Assembly: GCF_025490915.1 (NCBI RefSeq)
Contig: NZ_JANQBA010000002.1
Span: forward strand, 62,001 to 126,000
From: Lacticaseibacillus parakribbianus
Lineage (GTDB): Bacteria > Bacillota > Bacilli > Lactobacillales > Lactobacillaceae
DNA: 64,000 nucleotides
Reading direction: 5' to 3'
In this document: positions 63,369 to 64,000 of the stretch, piece by piece
How the letters are laid out: each line of letters begins with the position of its first letter
Position numbering within the stretch: position 1 is the stretch's first letter
The notes under the pieces: model-generated
What the model saw: only the letters and a program-made list of their open reading frames with translations
Databases searched by the model: none
What the model was told of the DNA's origin: nothing
Translations under genes and position numbers: made by a program

Positions 63369-64000
63369 ATGCAATACACCAACGATAACGGGGCCCTTGT
63401 GATCGGCCACCAGAACGAAACACTGCGGCTGGAGGCCTGGGGCCAAGATGCCCTGCGCGTTCGCGTCACCGAGTACCCGACCTTCACGCCCAACGACTGG
63501 GCGCTGAGCGAACCGGTGCCGGCTGCCCAGCGCCAAGCCGACATCACCATCGATGAGGCGGCCGGCACCGCCGTGATCGAAAACGGGCGGCTTAAAGCGA
63601 CGGTCAACGCGGCCGGGGTCCTGAGCTTTTTCAAGGACGGCAAGCTGATCTTGCGCGAGTACTACCGCTCGTACTTTGGCACCGAAAGCGACGAGTCGCG
63701 TTGCCTGAAGATCATCGCCCGCGACTGGAAACCGATTGTCGGCGGCGACTACGGGCTGACCTTGCGCTTTGATTCCAACGACGGCGAGAAGATTTTTGGC
63801 ATGGGCCAGTACCAGCAAAAGTACCTGGACCTCAAAGGCTGCACCCTGGAGCTTGCCCAGCGCAACTCCCAGGTCACCGTACCCTTCGCCGTGTCGAGCC
63901 TGGGCTACGGCTTCTTGTGGAACCACCCCGGCGTCGGTTCCGTCACCTTCGGCAAGAACATGACCGAGTGGCACGCGGATGCGACCAAGCAGCTGGACTA
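63369..64000 (+). CDS. GH31 family glycosidase, 5' part (probable alpha-xylosidase)
   Basis: 210 codons are visible and the frame runs off the right edge. ATG 63369 has GGAGG upstream. The N-terminal beta-sandwich is of GH31 type (F-G-M-G-Q-Y-Q, L-D-L-K-G, V-P-F-A-V-S-S-L-G-Y-G-F-L-W-N), closest in my memory to xyloglucan alpha-xylosidases; the catalytic barrel lies outside the window. No signal peptide. Divergent from the AraC-type regulator. Confidence 0.85.
   Translation, partial: MQYTNDNGALVIGHQNETLRLEAWGQDALRVRVTEYPTFTPNDWALSEPVPAAQRQADITIDEAAGTAVIENGRLKATVNAAGVLSFFKDGKLILREYYRSYFGTESDESRCLKIIARDWKPIVGGDYGLTLRFDSNDGEKIFGMGQYQQKYLDLKGCTLELAQRNSQVTVPFAVSSLGYGFLWNHPGVGSVTFGKNMTEWHADATKQLD

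Overview
The window looks like chromosome of a high-GC (roughly 60-65 %) member of the Lactobacillaceae. Evidence for this is a malolactic locus, a CcpA/PepQ divergent pair with a cre site, LexA with a Firmicute-type SOS box, RpoE delta subunit with an acidic tail beside PyrG with its GGG-start attenuator, a zinc-free L31 type B ribosomal protein, strong AGGAGG-type ribosome binding sites and many TTG starts. I cannot name a species. No rRNA, tRNA, CRISPR array, phage or insertion sequence was recognised.

Layout. 1-10.4 kb: end of oligoendopeptidase F, a flavodoxin-domain protein, thiol peroxidase, a small membrane protein, then the malate block (mleP and mleS on the minus strand; a LysR regulator and fumarase on the plus strand), DUF488 with 5-formyl-THF cyclo-ligase, and a second AEC carrier. 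10.4-25 kb: lexA, ccpA facing pepQ, two FMN-reductase-like proteins, two Cof-type HAD phosphatases, a sugar O-acetyltransferase, a deletion-fusion remnant (AraC N-terminus joined to acetyltransferase C-terminus), an Rgg-like regulator, a 1 kb gene-poor stretch, rpmE2, murA (active-site Cys replaced by Asp), and an aldo/keto reductase facing a MerR regulator. 25-40 kb: pyrG, rpoE, a DUF1934 protein, an HD phosphohydrolase, a Nudix protein, a YdcF-like protein, a MoxR/DUF58/transglutaminase operon with a perfect-match cre site, mscL, a frameshifted HAD gene, and a YhgE/Pip membrane protein.

40-64 kb is a dedicated plant-oligosaccharide region: xylB, xylR, GH42, xylA, a second xylR, GH1, a ROK kinase, two esterases, GH29, a solute-binding protein with two ABC permeases (no ATPase gene), a YesL-like protein on the opposite strand, GH3, GH43, an AraC regulator, and the start of a GH31 gene. 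None of the completely visible hydrolases shows a signal peptide, so the likely scheme is import of substituted oligosaccharides by the ABC system. Inside the cell, acetyl groups would be removed by the esterases, fucose by GH29, galactose by GH42 and xylose by GH31/GH43; the glucan core would be split by GH3 and by the ROK kinase/GH1 pair. Xylose would then pass through XylA and XylB to xylulose 5-phosphate. This enzyme set fits xyloglucan or xylan oligosaccharides; the substrate is my inference. The xylA and xylB promoters share a composite element of promoter, cre-like site and XylR-like operator, and a related operator lies at a strong minus-strand promoter next to GH3.

The most unusual signals are two genes (xylB and the flavoprotein gene at 15.0 kb) whose Shine-Dalgarno sequence is separated from the start codon by a GC-rich hairpin, so that normal spacing is restored only if the hairpin folds; and the YesL-like gene inverted inside an otherwise minus-strand transport and hydrolase cluster.
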